64,000 nt of DNA, from NCBI GenBank assembly GCA_022701365.1, contig JAKUHH010000389.1, positions 620,001 through 684,000 of the forward strand, read 5' to 3'. Below, piece by piece: positions 10,434 through 21,778 of the stretch (position 1 is the first letter of the stretch; each line of letters opens with the position of its first letter). Below the pieces are notes generated by a model. The model was not told the DNA's origin, ran no database searches, and worked only from the letters and a program-made list of their open reading frames with translations. The position numbers were made by a program, and so were the translations under genes. The stretch comes from Mycocentrospora acerina (Eukaryota; Ascomycota; Dothideomycetes; Pleosporales).

Positions 10434-11827
10434 ATGGCCGACGCAGAAGCAGCACCGGCGCAGTACAAGCAGCCCAGCCGTAAGGGCAAGAAGGCCTGGC
10501 GCAAAAATGTCGACGTTACGCAGATCCAGTCCGGCCTCATTGAAGTGCGGGATCAGATAACTCAAGGGTATGCTGTGCTTTTGCCATGACTACTGCACTG
10601 CACCTTTCTGACAGCGCGTAGTGGAGTTATTGCAGAAAAGTCTTCAGATGAGCTCTTTGCTGTCGACACAATTGGCTCTGCCGACATCCAGAAGGAAGTA
10701 GCCCGGCGTCACAAGCCCCTCAAGGTCGACGAGATCCTCGCCCAGCGCTCTGCCGTCCCCTCGGTCGCCTCCCGCAAGCGTTTCTCCGACCTCGACAGCG
10801 ATGGCAAGAGGAAGAAGGCAAAGGTCTCTGGCAAGGAGTACGACAGGCTACGCGCAATTGCATACGGCGGCGAGCAGGTCCAGAAGGATGTCGTCCAGAC
10901 TGACAACGCCGAATACGACCCCTGGGCTGTAGAGGTGGTCAAGGAGGACCCCAAGTTCTCGTTCCTCGAGAAGAAAAAGGCAAAGGTGGAGCCACTCACT
11001 CTGAAGCGTGCGCCCATCTCCATGGCCAAGGACGGAAAGATCATCCCCGCAGTGCGCAAGCCCGCCGCTGGAAAATCTTATAACCCCGACTTCCAGGCCT
11101 GGCAAGAACTCCTCACACGCGAGGCCGACAAGGCTGTCGAGGCCGAGAAGAGGCGACTTGAAGAAGCCCGTGAGGAGGCCGAGCGTATGGAGCGTGCCGC
11201 CGTCGATTCCGAGTCAGACTCTGGCGAGGAGAGCGTATGGGAGAGCGAGTGGGAAGGTTTCAGCGACAACGAAAAGAACGATTTGAAGAAGAAGAGGCCA
11301 GAGAGGAAGACACCTGCGCAACGCAACAAGATCAAGAGGAGAAAGGACGCAGAGAGACTAGCCACACATGAGGCGAAGATCAAGGCCAAAGACCAACAGG
11401 TGCAGAAGATCAAGGAACTTGCCAAGAGTGTAGCAGAGAAGGAGAAGGCAAGGGCTACAGCAAAGAGGATTCTTGCCGAGATGGACAAGTCGAACGAACC
11501 GCTTTCAGACGACGATGGCGAGGAGGAGGAGTTGAGGAAGAGGAACCTGGGCAAGGCTCCGTGAGTTTACCTTCTATTCACCATCAGGATTTAGAGCTAA
11601 CCTATTTCAGCATCCCGGAAGCCACACTCGAAGTCGTCCTCCCAGACGAACTCCGCGACTCGCTTCGTCTCCTCAAGCCAGAAGGCAATCTACTCAAGGA
11701 CCGGTTCAGAAGCATGATCCTCCGCGGCAAGGTCGAGTCGAGGAAGCAGATTGGCGAAGGCAAGAAGAGGAAATACACCACGTCGGAAAAGTGGAGCTAC
11801 AAGGACTGGGATCTCAACAAGAAATAG
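10434..11827 (+). CDS. NOP53: 60S ribosome biogenesis protein Nop53 (GLTSCR2 family)
   Basis: Three exons, 10434-10567, 10622-11560 and 11611-11827, with introns of 54 and 50 bp, give 429 residues. N-terminal KGKKAWRKNVDV is the hallmark opening of Nop53. This is followed by the block SSDELFAVDTIG, a basic central segment, long charged Glu/Lys/Arg coiled-coil regions with an acidic patch (around residues 260-290), and the C-terminal block LPDELRDSLRLLKPEGN with DRFRSM. Nop53 joins late nucleolar pre-60S particles and recruits the exosome helicase Mtr4 for 7S pre-rRNA trimming. Exon 2 begins after the TAG at 10621, which restores the frame across a split Gly codon. It shares a promoter with REX4. 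Confidence 0.93.
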
Positions 11828-12363
11828 ACGTCGTGGGGACGAGATTGAGCTCGCTAAACTATGTCAATGTCTTAAGAAATACCCGTTTGCTGCTTCTTAA
11901 AAGTTTTTGTCATATCATGCTCACGTTGGGGGATTGTTTTTGCATCAGTTACGACTTGGCGATCCCATGCTCATCCAGCTTTGATTTTCATTCTAGCCCT
12001 TCTTTTCTTTTTCTGGTGTGCTGGTGGTCTCATGCTTCGACCTCATGTTTTCCAATATACATTCCTATATTCATTCATGTATATGTTCTTGATCTATAGA
12101 ACAGAAAGAGTGACACGATCATCTACGGATGTTCCTTTAGTTGTTATCGATATCAACGCCAACGTCAATGTCAATGCTCCAGAAATGCACCCGACATTCT
12201 GGAAATCTGGGGTAAGCGCCACGCGTCATACGGAGCTCGGAACCCTTCTTCCCTAACATCAACATCTCCCGCTGCTTCCACCGCCGCGCTCAGCCGCGCC
12301 ACTGCACATTTCCGCATGCCTTCTCCTATCCACGTTCCACCTACCGTGACTTAATCCGGTACC
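11828..12363. other. Intergenic region, no gene seen
   Basis: T-rich 3' flank of NOP53 followed by the promoter of the MFS gene. A short AACGCCAACGTCAATGTCAATG-type direct repeat lies near 12153-12177. No coding signal beyond short frames. Confidence 0.6.
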
Positions 12364-14212
12364 ATGCCCCCAACCTCATCGCGCCACACCCCCCACGGAT
12401 CCGACCCATCCTCTCCCAGCACATCTACTAGCACCCCAAATTTCACCCCGTCACCTCGCTCATCCTCATCCTCCAATCTCCCCATGTCTCACGGCCCAGA
12501 CGCTTACGAACTTCGTCCTCTTCCTTCACGCACTCAAAATTCAAGAAGAAATGGGGACGATGAAGATGAAGACGAGGGCCTTCTACGGCGCGGCTCCGTG
12601 GACTCGGTGCAGAGTTTCGAGTTGTATACGCCAGATGAAGATAGGCAAGTTTTGAGGAAGTTAGATCGGCGGTTGGTGGCATTCATGGCGTTGTTGTATT
12701 GTTTGAGCTTCTTGGACCGGTCAAGTGAGTTGATCAGTTCTTTTGAGTTGGTGGGATGAATATTTATAAAGGAGAAGGACATTTGGGGTTGTGTTTAAAA
12801 AGGGGTCGTGGATTGAGCTGACGATGAATGCTAGATATAGGGAATGCGCGTATAGCAGGATTGGCAGAGGATTTGAAGCTGAGCTCTAGCCAGTACAAGT
12901 GGTTGCTGTGGGCATTTTACATCACGTATATTGCGTTTGAGTGGATGACTTTGATGTGAGTGTTTGTGTTTTGAGAACTTGACCCTTGCTGATTGGGTGT
13001 AGGTATCGCATAGTACCGCCGCATATCTACATTTCCATTTGCGTATTTTCGTGGGGCATTATCGCGTCGCTCCAGGCTCTATCTACTTCATTCGGATTTC
13101 TCCTCGTGCTTCGAGCACTTCTCGGCATTGGCGAAGCAGCTTTTGGACCTGGTGTCCCTTTCTATCTCTCATTCTTCTTCCGACGCCACGAGTTGGCTTT
13201 TAGAACTGGCTTATTTATTTCGGCAAGCCCACTATCGGCATCCTTTGCAGGGGCGTTAGCTTGGCTCATCACTAAGGTTGGGCAACATAGCCCATTAAGC
13301 CCTTGGAGACTGTTGTTTTTGATCGAAGGGTTTCCAAGTGTGCTAGTTGCGGTATGGGCTTGGGATTTTGTACCAGACGGACCAGGTGTTGCGGAATGGC
13401 TGACGCCACGACAAAGAAAGGTCGCTGTTTTGAGATTGAGACAAGAGAAGGAAGATGACGAGGGCTTACTCCACGAGAAAGATACTGGAAACGGAAAGAG
13501 CAAGGTCAACTTCCGCGAAGTTCTTCAGACGCTGAAGGATCCAAAGTGCTATCTCACTGCGTTTATGTTCTTCAGCTGCAACGTCGCGTTCAGCTCGATG
13601 CCTGTCTTCTTACCAACCATTATTCGAGATATGGGGTATCAATCGATCACCGCGCAAGGCCTATCAGCACCCCCATATCTCTTCGCGTTCGTCATAGTCC
13701 TAGCAACTGCGTACTACTCAGACCGCCTGCAGTCTCGCTCAACATTCATCATGTTGCATTCCTTGCTTGCGACGCTGAGCTACGGCGTGATTGCTATTTC
13801 CGGCTACTACGAGTTGACTAACACAATGGTCCGCTATATGGCACTTTATCCTGCCATTGCAGGGTTCTTCTCTGTAATCACTATCATCATCACTTGGACG
13901 ATTAACAATCAAGAAAGCGACAGCCAGAAAGGTACTGGTATGGCGATTCTGAACATCATTGGGCAAATGGGTCCTCTAGTAGGGACGAGCATCTTCCCAA
14001 AAGAAGATGGGCCACGGTATGTTCGTGGCATGAGTATTTGCGGGGTCTTCATGTTGCTCGTTGGTGTTCTCGCTGCGGTTTTGAGATGGGTGTTGATTAG
14101 AGAGAATAGGAAGGTACGAGAGAGTGAGGGTGGAGGCGACTATGCGGGTGTTCCACTAGATGAGGGTGGTAATGCAAAGATCCAGAAGAAAAAGTTTGTA
14201 TTTATGCTTTAG
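12364..14212 (+). CDS. MFS transporter, anion:cation symporter (Dal5/Tna1-like) family
   Basis: Three exons, 12364-12724, 12835-12955 and 13003-14212, with introns of 110 and 47 bp, give 563 residues. A Ser/Pro-rich cytosolic N-terminus of about 90 residues leads into the LDRRLVAFMALLYCLSFLDRSN segment, whose D-R-N pattern marks helix 1 of the ACS family (allantoate, nicotinate and pantothenate permeases). The family motif GIGEAAFGPGVPFYLSFFF, the WRLLFLIEGFPSV helix and the mid-loop DGPGVAEWLTPRQRK follow. The second half has an NNQESDSQKGTG loop. It should import an organic anion or vitamin across the plasma membrane; the substrate cannot be fixed from sequence. It stands alone between NOP53 and FIG4. 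Confidence 0.88.
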
Positions 14213-14551
14213 GATAGGAATAGATACGTAAATTCATTGGTGTGGTGCTCAGACACGTGGTGATGCGCTATGACGGCCGCCAAGACCTTTGCACCCTCGA
14301 GAAGGGCTCTCGCACCTTCACAGCACAACTGCCACCTTGTGCAGCGGTGACCTGTTGTATAGATCGTTCACTTTGATATCCCGACTAACCAGGAGCTTCT
14401 TGCTTCAGGTTTCTAGCTTTTGTTTGCTCTTGTTCTCTTCAACACCGCCTGCTACTTCACACTGTTTCCGGCGGCGCAAACATGCCCACATGACGCGAGC
14501 TAATCTACAAAGGAGCCACCCAGAAAGTTCTTATTTTGTAGATTTAAAGAG
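14213..14551. other. Intergenic region upstream of FIG4
   Basis: A 339 bp spacer between two plus-strand genes. It should contain the FIG4 promoter and leader. No convincing gene or upstream ATG-started frame of note was seen. Confidence 0.55.
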
Positions 14552-17500
14552 ATGGAGCGTTCTAGGTCGAGGCCTGACCCTCAAGAGAGGGCTAGCTCCG
14601 TGGCCTCACGAGCAACAACCTCGCACGAGAGCATTCGGGAAAGAACGGTAGATGTGTTTGAAAAAGATCCAAGTGCAGCGGGGAGCCCGCGGATGATGCC
14701 TCAAAATGGCAGTCCAATCAGCAACTTCAAGCCGGAAGCTGATTTGGAGCGGGCCCCCAGAATGGCACGTGGAGACACAGAATCGATCAAATTCGGCGGC
14801 GAAGAAGAGGATCCAACTATTGGCGTGTCATTCCAGAGGTCGAAAAGTCCGGCTACCTTACATAAAGCCAAGGGCGTTACCTATGAGAAGGTTGGTGAAA
14901 GCGGTATCAAAAGAATGCACAAGTTCTCACTGTATGAGACGCACTCGCGCTACTACATTATCGGTTCCGACATCATGGACAAACAGTATCGGGTGCTCAA
15001 GATTGATCGAACAGCGCCGCCAGGGGTGTTGAATATCTTCGAAGACGATATTCTTTATAATCTGCGGGAGATGAACCAATTGTTGTTGACTATCGATGAT
15101 GGTAATAAAGCCCACGGAGGTATGAAGCTAAAACTAGGTTTCTGGGGCTTGCTAGGTTTTGTTAAATTCACAGATGCATACTACATGATTTTGATCTCGA
15201 AGCGATCGCAAGTGGCGATGCTGGGTGGCCATTACATCTACCAAGTGGACGGCACGGAGGTGATTCCGCTTACGACTGGACCAATTTCGCGATTCCAGAA
15301 AGATCGTAACCCAGAAGAAACGCGATTGCTTGCTATCCTAAGTAACATGGATCTGACGCGTGGGTTTTACTACAGCTATTCTTATAACATCACGCGGAGT
15401 CTTCAACAAAATATCATCCACGAACGAGCGGCTCTCAATGAAGGGATTGGAAACGCAGGGAGAGATTTCCAGGATATGTTTGTCTGGAACAATCACCTTC
15501 TAGATCCAGCTCGAATTGTATTAAAGAATGTGTACGATTGGTGCCAGCCCACCATACATGGGTACATTGATCAGGCTTCTCTCGACGTTTTGGGCCGCAA
15601 GATATTCATCACGATAATAGCTCGACGATCAAGACACTTCGCAGGAGCACGATTTTTGAAACGAGGAACTAACGATGAGGGTTATGTTGCCAACGATGTG
15701 GAAAGCGAGCAGATCGTGTCAGAGGCACTCACAACCTCCTTCCATGCGGCAGGACCACGTTTGTACTCAAACCCCACATACACCTCATATATTCAGCATC
15801 GTGGTAGTATTCCGTTATACTGGACGCAGGATAACACTGGTGTCTCGCCAAAACCAGATATTGATATGAGCCTTGTGGATCCTTTCTACAGTGCTGCAGC
15901 GATCCACTTTGACAATCTTTTCGAGCGATATGGGTCACCTCTTTACGTGCTCAATTTGATAAAAGCACGAGAACGAAATCCCAGAGAGTCAAAGCTACTT
16001 CATGAATACAAGCATTGCATCGACTACCTCAATCAGTCTTTGCCCCAGGATCACAAAATGCTTTATGAAGCATTCGATATGTCTAGAGCGGCCAAGACAA
16101 GAGGACAAGATGTGATCGGCACCTTGGAGCGTCTTGCTGAAAAGGTGCTGCAAAAGACTGGATTCTTCCAGAATGGTGACGAGGAGTTCAATACACCCCA
16201 GGTACAGAATGGGGTAGCCAGGACTAATTGTATCGACTGTCTAGACCGCACAAACGCTGCCCAATTTGTCATTGGAAAAAGAGCATTGGGCCGTCAGTTA
16301 CAAGCTCTCGGTGTTATTTCTGGCAATACTGTTGAATATGACTCGGACTGCGTTGAGATGTTCACAGAAATGTTTCACGGTCATGGGGATGCCATCGCAA
16401 TTCAATATGGTGGGTCTCATCTCGTCAATACCATGGCGACTTATCGAAAAATCAACCAATGGCAAAGTCATTCGCGTGATATGATGGAAAGCTTCAAGCG
16501 ATATTATCACAACTCGTTTCTTGACTCTCAACGTCAAGAAGCTTACAATCTTTTCCTCGGCAACTACATCTTCGATCCAACTCAACCAATGTTGTGGGAC
16601 CTGGCAACAGATTACTATCTGCATCATTCAGATCCGCGCTCATTGCTCAATAAGCCTCGTCGAAATTACAACCGTTGGTATACCGTTTCGAATCTCCGTG
16701 AACGTACGCTCCCACCTGCAATGATGCCATCGAGGGTACAGATAGGATCGCTTGACGTAGGAATTAGTGCTCATGATGATTATTGGCTCGAATATTACCG
16801 ACCTTTGGCCATTTCTTCGTTCCTCAAAGTCTTTGCCTTTCGATTGTCCAATCCTCCACGTCACGGAAGAGACTGGAGCCACCACGTGTACCCATCTCGT
16901 GAAGAGGACAGGTCAGTGTTTGTGCCGCGAAAAAAATCACACGGACAAGAATTACAGCGAAAGAATATGAAGAAGGAGAAGGCCGTTCGTAAAGGCGTCA
17001 CTATTCTCGATCCATCCAGCGAGGCCGATGTGCGCTTCGGCAGTATGATTGCTCAACGAAGACACTACGCGCATCTCGGTATTCCCGAAGTCCACTCTCC
17101 CGTTAAACATTCAATTCTCCGAGACCCTCATTTCGAGACAAACACGTCACCTTCCTCCCCGGCAACATATCACTCAATGTACTCGCTCGCAAACTCGATG
17201 GCTTCGCCAGGCCTATCCTCGACCATGAATAACGGATTCAAGCCAGCAGACAAAGCTCTCGTCAACCAGTGGACACTAACCCAATTCTACGAGAATAGTA
17301 TCAACCCTTCTGTATCTGCCGCAGAAGAAGATGAATATATGCGCTACGTCGAACATCCTCTTAATCTACCTCTTGTTACTGGTACAGAGATAATTAGCTC
17401 TGATGACCCCAGTGCAATGGAGTTCTACGAATATCTATGTATAACCGAAGATAGTCCTCATGCTGCTGAGGAATCCGACGAAACAGGCATCCGACTTGCG

Positions 17501-17917
17501 CCCTCCGACCTCCCTCGTCTCGACACTGACCTCGACTCCCTCTACTCTTTCCAATCCCACGCACGCCCCACAACATCTCACTCCGTCAGCACGCCCTTCT
17601 CCCACGCCCCCTCATACTCATACCCATACTCGCACAACCCGCACCCCCATCTCGAAACGTCGTTCCTCGACGGCGTCGGCGTCGCACCAGCCCTGCAACC
17701 ATACTCTCTGCCCGGCAACGGCAAGTTCCAGACGGCAGAAGAGGACATTGATGAATTTGAAGAGTTTCTCAGAGTCAAAGAAAATCCTCTGGATGTAGAA
17801 GAGGATGACGGCACGGCGAAGAGGTATAAAGCTTATAGGCAGTGGCTGAGGGGGAAGAGCTTCTTCAAGCAGAGCAAGGTTGACCCCGAGTGGCAGAATC
17901 AGCTTCCTGTTAGGTAG
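14552..17917 (+). CDS. FIG4: Polyphosphoinositide phosphatase Fig4 (Sac domain)
   Basis: A single uninterrupted exon of 1121 residues. After a variable N-terminus (1-120) the Sac domain opens at HKFSLYETHSRYYIIGSD and continues through LGFWGLLGFVKFTDAYYM to the catalytic CX5R loop, Cys560-Ile-Asp-Cys-Leu-Asp-Arg566-Thr-Asn, all catalytic positions being intact. The C-terminal third is poorly conserved, Ser/Pro/His-rich, and ends in a conserved FEEFLRVKENPLD / KAYRQWLRGKSFF segment. Fig4 removes the 5-phosphate of PI(3,5)P2 and also works as a scaffold with Vac14 and the Fab1/PIKfyve kinase at the vacuole membrane. The lack of introns in a 3.4 kb gene is unusual in this window, where most genes have them. 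Confidence 0.94.
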   Translation: MERSRSRPDPQERASSVASRATTSHESIRERTVDVFEKDPSAAGSPRMMPQNGSPISNFKPEADLERAPRMARGDTESIKFGGEEEDPTIGVSFQRSKSPATLHKAKGVTYEKVGESGIKRMHKFSLYETHSRYYIIGSDIMDKQYRVLKIDRTAPPGVLNIFEDDILYNLREMNQLLLTIDDGNKAHGGMKLKLGFWGLLGFVKFTDAYYMILISKRSQVAMLGGHYIYQVDGTEVIPLTTGPISRFQKDRNPEETRLLAILSNMDLTRGFYYSYSYNITRSLQQNIIHERAALNEGIGNAGRDFQDMFVWNNHLLDPARIVLKNVYDWCQPTIHGYIDQASLDVLGRKIFITIIARRSRHFAGARFLKRGTNDEGYVANDVESEQIVSEALTTSFHAAGPRLYSNPTYTSYIQHRGSIPLYWTQDNTGVSPKPDIDMSLVDPFYSAAAIHFDNLFERYGSPLYVLNLIKARERNPRESKLLHEYKHCIDYLNQSLPQDHKMLYEAFDMSRAAKTRGQDVIGTLERLAEKVLQKTGFFQNGDEEFNTPQVQNGVARTNCIDCLDRTNAAQFVIGKRALGRQLQALGVISGNTVEYDSDCVEMFTEMFHGHGDAIAIQYGGSHLVNTMATYRKINQWQSHSRDMMESFKRYYHNSFLDSQRQEAYNLFLGNYIFDPTQPMLWDLATDYYLHHSDPRSLLNKPRRNYNRWYTVSNLRERTLPPAMMPSRVQIGSLDVGISAHDDYWLEYYRPLAISSFLKVFAFRLSNPPRHGRDWSHHVYPSREEDRSVFVPRKKSHGQELQRKNMKKEKAVRKGVTILDPSSEADVRFGSMIAQRRHYAHLGIPEVHSPVKHSILRDPHFETNTSPSSPATYHSMYSLANSMASPGLSSTMNNGFKPADKALVNQWTLTQFYENSINPSVSAAEEDEYMRYVEHPLNLPLVTGTEIISSDDPSAMEFYEYLCITEDSPHAAEESDETGIRLAPSDLPRLDTDLDSLYSFQSHARPTTSHSVSTPFSHAPSYSYPYSHNPHPHLETSFLDGVGVAPALQPYSLPGNGKFQTAEEDIDEFEEFLRVKENPLDVEEDDGTAKRYKAYRQWLRGKSFFKQSKVDPEWQNQLPVR

Positions 17918-18754
17918 AGAGGGCTGATTGGTTTACTTTGGAGTTTCTTTTTTTTCGATAGACTGGAGCTGGATTGGAATATTGGGTTACGAAGTCATTT
18001 TTTTAAACTGTGGTTCTTTTTGGTATATTTTCCTTGCATCAGGAGTCTCAGGATTGGAGTAATTGAGGCGTTTTATTACATTCTTGCATGAACAGGGTAG
18101 TCGAGCAATTTAATAAGCTTCTCTGAAAGAGAACATCACTCGCTGCTTTCGAGATTTGCTAGTGCTATGGATGTTCATGTTGAGGTAGTTGGCTTGCACA
18201 TATGAATCATTGCTACTATTTCAATCTACACCACCACTCCTGAATCTCACTCTAGTAGCCCACGTATTCCCTTTGACACTCTGTTCGCCTTCCCAATATG
18301 CCGATGTGGTGTACTGCTCTTGGTAAGCGTCACACCGATTTTCTTTAATACCGTGTTTCCCTGTCCCAAGGCGGTGTAAGTTTTCTCTCTCAAAGACGTA
18401 GGGCAGGGTATGGCAAGATGGTGGTAGGTGCAGTTGACAGTAACGACGGTGTAGAAGAGATATACGAGTACTCTGCTAACCCAAAACTTTGCAGTAAGCG
18501 ATCGAAGTGAGATATTCATTACCTGGAAGATATTTGGATTTTGAAGATTAATATTGGTTGTGAGGGGGAGAAGTGATATATATGGCTATCCGATATTGGG
18601 AAGACGAACATCTATATGCAGAATTACTAGTTTAAAAAAATGGCCAGAGGGTTCTGGAGCATCAATTTACCCAGAATCTCTTCAACATTCATTTCTAGGC
18701 TAACTACTTGAGGATTGGGTGGTGGTAATAATGATGATGAGTAGACTGCTAACT
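17918..18754. other. Convergent 3' region of FIG4 and SHE9, no gene seen
   Basis: Both neighbours end toward this 837 bp stretch. A minus-strand open frame at 18247-18519 has no family resemblance. The rest is AT-rich 3' flank. Confidence 0.55.
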
Positions 18755-20569
18755 TCAGTACGGTCTGAGCATGGCGATCATGGCTGCTGCGATGACTGCT
18801 CCCGCTGCCGCGCTCTGAAGAATGGCAGTCGTGAAATCGATTCTCCGCATTGAAATTGCGCGATCGCTGATAATGTCTTGCGCTACAGTAGAGACCTTCT
18901 CCTGCCATCCCTGGAAGCTGGCTGGTATGCCGTTGCTTGACGGGGACTTTTCTGCGGATTCAAGTGTTTCCTGTGACAGCACTTCGGTCTCTGATTTTGC
19001 GAGTTCTGGTGTCAGATCGATGATGTCTTCGGAAATGGCTCCAGAAGACAGTCTCGTCTCCCGGGACGTCAAATTTTCTGTCCCTGCAGTTGGAAGCTGA
19101 TCGGCAATCGGTCCGGGAGCGGCAGCAGTAAAGGAGGTTTCGATTTGAGCGGGTGTGGTCACAGAATCAACGTCGACAGCTGCCGCATTTGATGCTGAGG
19201 CTGGTGCTGCTACGAGCGGAATGGCAGATGCAACCGAACTCGAGGATGCTGCGCCAGTGTGAGTGACGTTTTTCTGCGCTTCCAACGTGCTTTTGATCTC
19301 CCGGACCATCCGCCTTCTTCTCCATGGTTCAAGAATGACCAGACTCAAAAGCAGCAGGAAGATATTCACACCCATCAGCCCAAACGTCACCCATGTGCTG
19401 TTCCTCCTGATAGTGTCACTCCAAATCTGCTCTTCGTGATACTGTGCCCTCTCTCTTTTCTCGAGTCGGCGTCTCGCCTCTTCCAGTGCATCCTCGGCAG
19501 CTGCAACCGCTTCCTTGGCTTTCCGTACAGCGCGATCGTTGATGTGTTCCGAGCGGATGAGAGACATGTATCGTTCAAGATCTCCAGAAGACCAGGAGTG
19601 TTTACGTTCCAGAAGAGCAACAACTTCTTTTTGGGAAGCAGCCTGCTGAGCTTGCGCCTCGTCGAGAGCTTCCTTTGAGGTTTCAATCGCAAGACGACGA
19701 GCTCTGACGAGCTTTTCTACGCATTGTTAGATGTGTTGGATTTGTGCAAAGGGAGAGTAAGTACCTTGCTCCTTGATTTCAATCCTCAGAGCCTCAATTG
19801 CAGAGTAGTCTGTGCCAGTGTATGTGTTGACCTTTTGGGTGACCAAAGCAAGCTTAGGCAGCAATTCGTCCATGGCGTCTGAGAGGCGTTTGGAAAAGTT
19901 CCACCTTTGCCGCTCTCGATGAGATGGCAGTTCCTCGTCGGGAACGCGAGCTACGTTGTCAATAACTTCGCTCTTCTTGACACTCGCAACTGGCCTTTGC
20001 TGCCTACGTTCAGGCCTGGGAGGCTGCGTGCTCTGTGGCACGCTCTCTGCTTCTCTTGTGAGGCGTGCCTGTGTCTCTTCCTCTCGTTTCAATTGCTCTT
20101 GAGCTTCCATTTCCTTATCTAAGCGTGCCCGCGCTTCGGCTTCTTCCTTCAGACGAGCCCGAGCCGCCAACTCCTCCTTCAATCGAGTCTGAGCCTCTGC
20201 CTCCTTCTGCAGACGCTGCAGACGCGCCTGCACTTCTACGGGCAAATCATCCTCGGGGGGCCTGTCGTCGTACCGGCTGTCGTGCCTTTGATTAGATTCT
20301 AGTGCGGGGGGTGGCATGTGTATGGGCTGGGATGAAGCGGGTGGCTTTTTCTCCTCCAGACATCTTCTGAAGCTCGAGAACTGGCGTTGCAAGCCATATG
20401 CAGACGGCGCTGCACTCAATTGGGCTCTGCCGTGGGGAGAGAAGGCAGCAAAAGCGGCCCGGTACTGGCATCTGAAGCACGTCGACAGTGGCCTGCTCGC
20501 CAAGCGACCTGGTGGAGGAGCTGCATTGGCTGCAAGCGAGCGGGAAGCATGCTGAAGCAGCGGCCTCAT
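18755..20569 (-). CDS. SHE9: Mitochondrial inner-membrane protein She9/Mdm33
   Basis: Two exons on the minus strand, 20569-19765 and 19716-18755, with a 48 bp intron splitting a Glu codon, give 588 residues. The ATG at 20569 starts a basic, Arg/Ser/Ala-rich presequence (MRPLLQHASRSLAANAAPPP) fit for mitochondrial import; the frame extends 27 residues upstream but lacks that character. Residues about 110-190 form a degenerate Glu/Arg/Leu repeat of strong coiled-coil type. The conserved core (WNFSKRLSDAMDELLPKL, then NTYTGTDYSAIEALR, then YMSLIRSEHINDRAV and WSDTIRRNSTWVTFGLMG) is that of She9/Mdm33, which shapes the inner membrane and is tied to its fission. A transmembrane helix follows near FGLMGVNIFLLLLSLVI and a second hydrophobic helix ends the protein. 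It shares a 247 bp divergent spacer with the HAD phosphatase gene. Confidence 0.9.
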
Positions 20570-20816
20570 TCTGGTTGCGAGCTGCGCACTCCCATCTGGG
20601 TGAATGTCGAAAAGGATGACCCCGGAAGTCCGCGAGCAAAGGTCCCGCACGGCTTCGTGTGCTAGCCAAGCCCGCGCGTGTCATGCATATGACGCCGTTG
20701 GAGACCCTGAGTCAGTTTGGCTTTCGCCCCGCCATAACAATTTCCTGCGCCATCGGCCATCCCACCTTCCTCACTCCAGACCCTCCCCACATACACATAT
20801 ACCCTATCCAGCCAAG
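20570..20816. promoter_or_regulatory. Divergent promoter region, SHE9 / HAD phosphatase
   Basis: 247 bp between two start codons pointing away from each other. No specific site recognised. Confidence 0.5.
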
Positions 20817-21778
20817 ATGAGTGTTCAGAACGGCACGGTGGATCTTCCCGCCATGAAAAACAACCCCAAAGTATGCCCTTCTCATGCTGCCCCACCGCCC
20901 AGACTCACCGACAGCAGTTCATCTTCTTCACAGACTTTGATGGCACCATCACATTGCAGGACAGTGAGTCTTGAACCCTTGGGCTTTCCAGTTGCGTCCT
21001 CATTCTTCCTTTGTACTCTCGCCCCTTCTTCGTCCACTTCTAACAAGGATCAGGCAATGATTTCATGACGGACACCATTGGCTTTGGCTACGACAAGCGC
21101 CGCCAGGCCAATCTCGATTGCTTGAACGACACAGTCACATTCCGCGATTCCTTCTACGAAATGATGAATAGCGTCACCCGTCCATACGACCAATGCATCC
21201 AGTACCTTGTCGACAACATCAAACTCGACCCCGGCTTCGCAGATTTTTTCCAATGGAGCTTGGCCAACAACATCCCAGTAGTCGTTCTGAGCAGCGGCAT
21301 GGAACCTATCATCAAGGCGCTGCTCGAGAAGTTGGTAGGCCCAGATGCGAGCAAGATGCAAGTCCTTGGCAACTACGTGGGCGCGAAGCCAGGAAAGAGC
21401 ATCAATGAGGAGGGCGGCTGGGAGATTTTGTTCAGACACCCCGACTCAGGCTTTGGGCACGACAAGTCGGTGGAACTCAGGAAATATTCGAGCCTCCCGG
21501 AGAACCTCCGACCAATCATGTTTTATGCTGGTGACGGTGTATCAGATCTCTCTGCTGCGCGGGAGACTGATTTGCTGTTCGCTAAGAAGGGACACGATTT
21601 GATCAACTACTGCGCTCGCGAGGACGTTCCTTTTACCGTCTTCGAGGACTGGTCCAACATCCATGCCAAATGCAAGGAGATTGTCGAGGGCAAGACAACA
21701 GTGCAGCAGGCTGCCAAAGAGGGGTTCGAGGCATATAAGAATGGTGCCGCTGGCTTCGCAAAGCCTACGACGAAATAG
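20817..21778 (+). CDS. HAD-superfamily phosphatase, yeast YNL010W/Pyp1-like
   Basis: Three exons: 20817-20870, about 20918-20963 and 21054-21778, giving about 274 residues. The second acceptor could instead be at 20914, adding one Gln; both keep frame. The tiny middle exon encodes the HAD nucleophile motif FFTDFDGTIT with Asp-X-Asp. Later HAD motifs are VVVLSSGM (motif II Ser), a Lys in GHDKSVE and the acidic YAGDGVSDLSAA (motif IV). This layout is that of the phosphoserine-phosphatase-like subgroup containing yeast YNL010W, reported as a polyol phosphatase, and bacterial MtnX-like enzymes. It is a soluble cytosolic hydrolase of a small phosphate ester; the natural substrate is inferred only by family. 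Confidence 0.87.

Noticed and set aside
10212..10565. N-terminal extension of REX4
   Set aside because: It would overlap the start of NOP53 on the other strand and reads as promoter-like sequence; the ATG at 10211 starts a plausible N-terminus.
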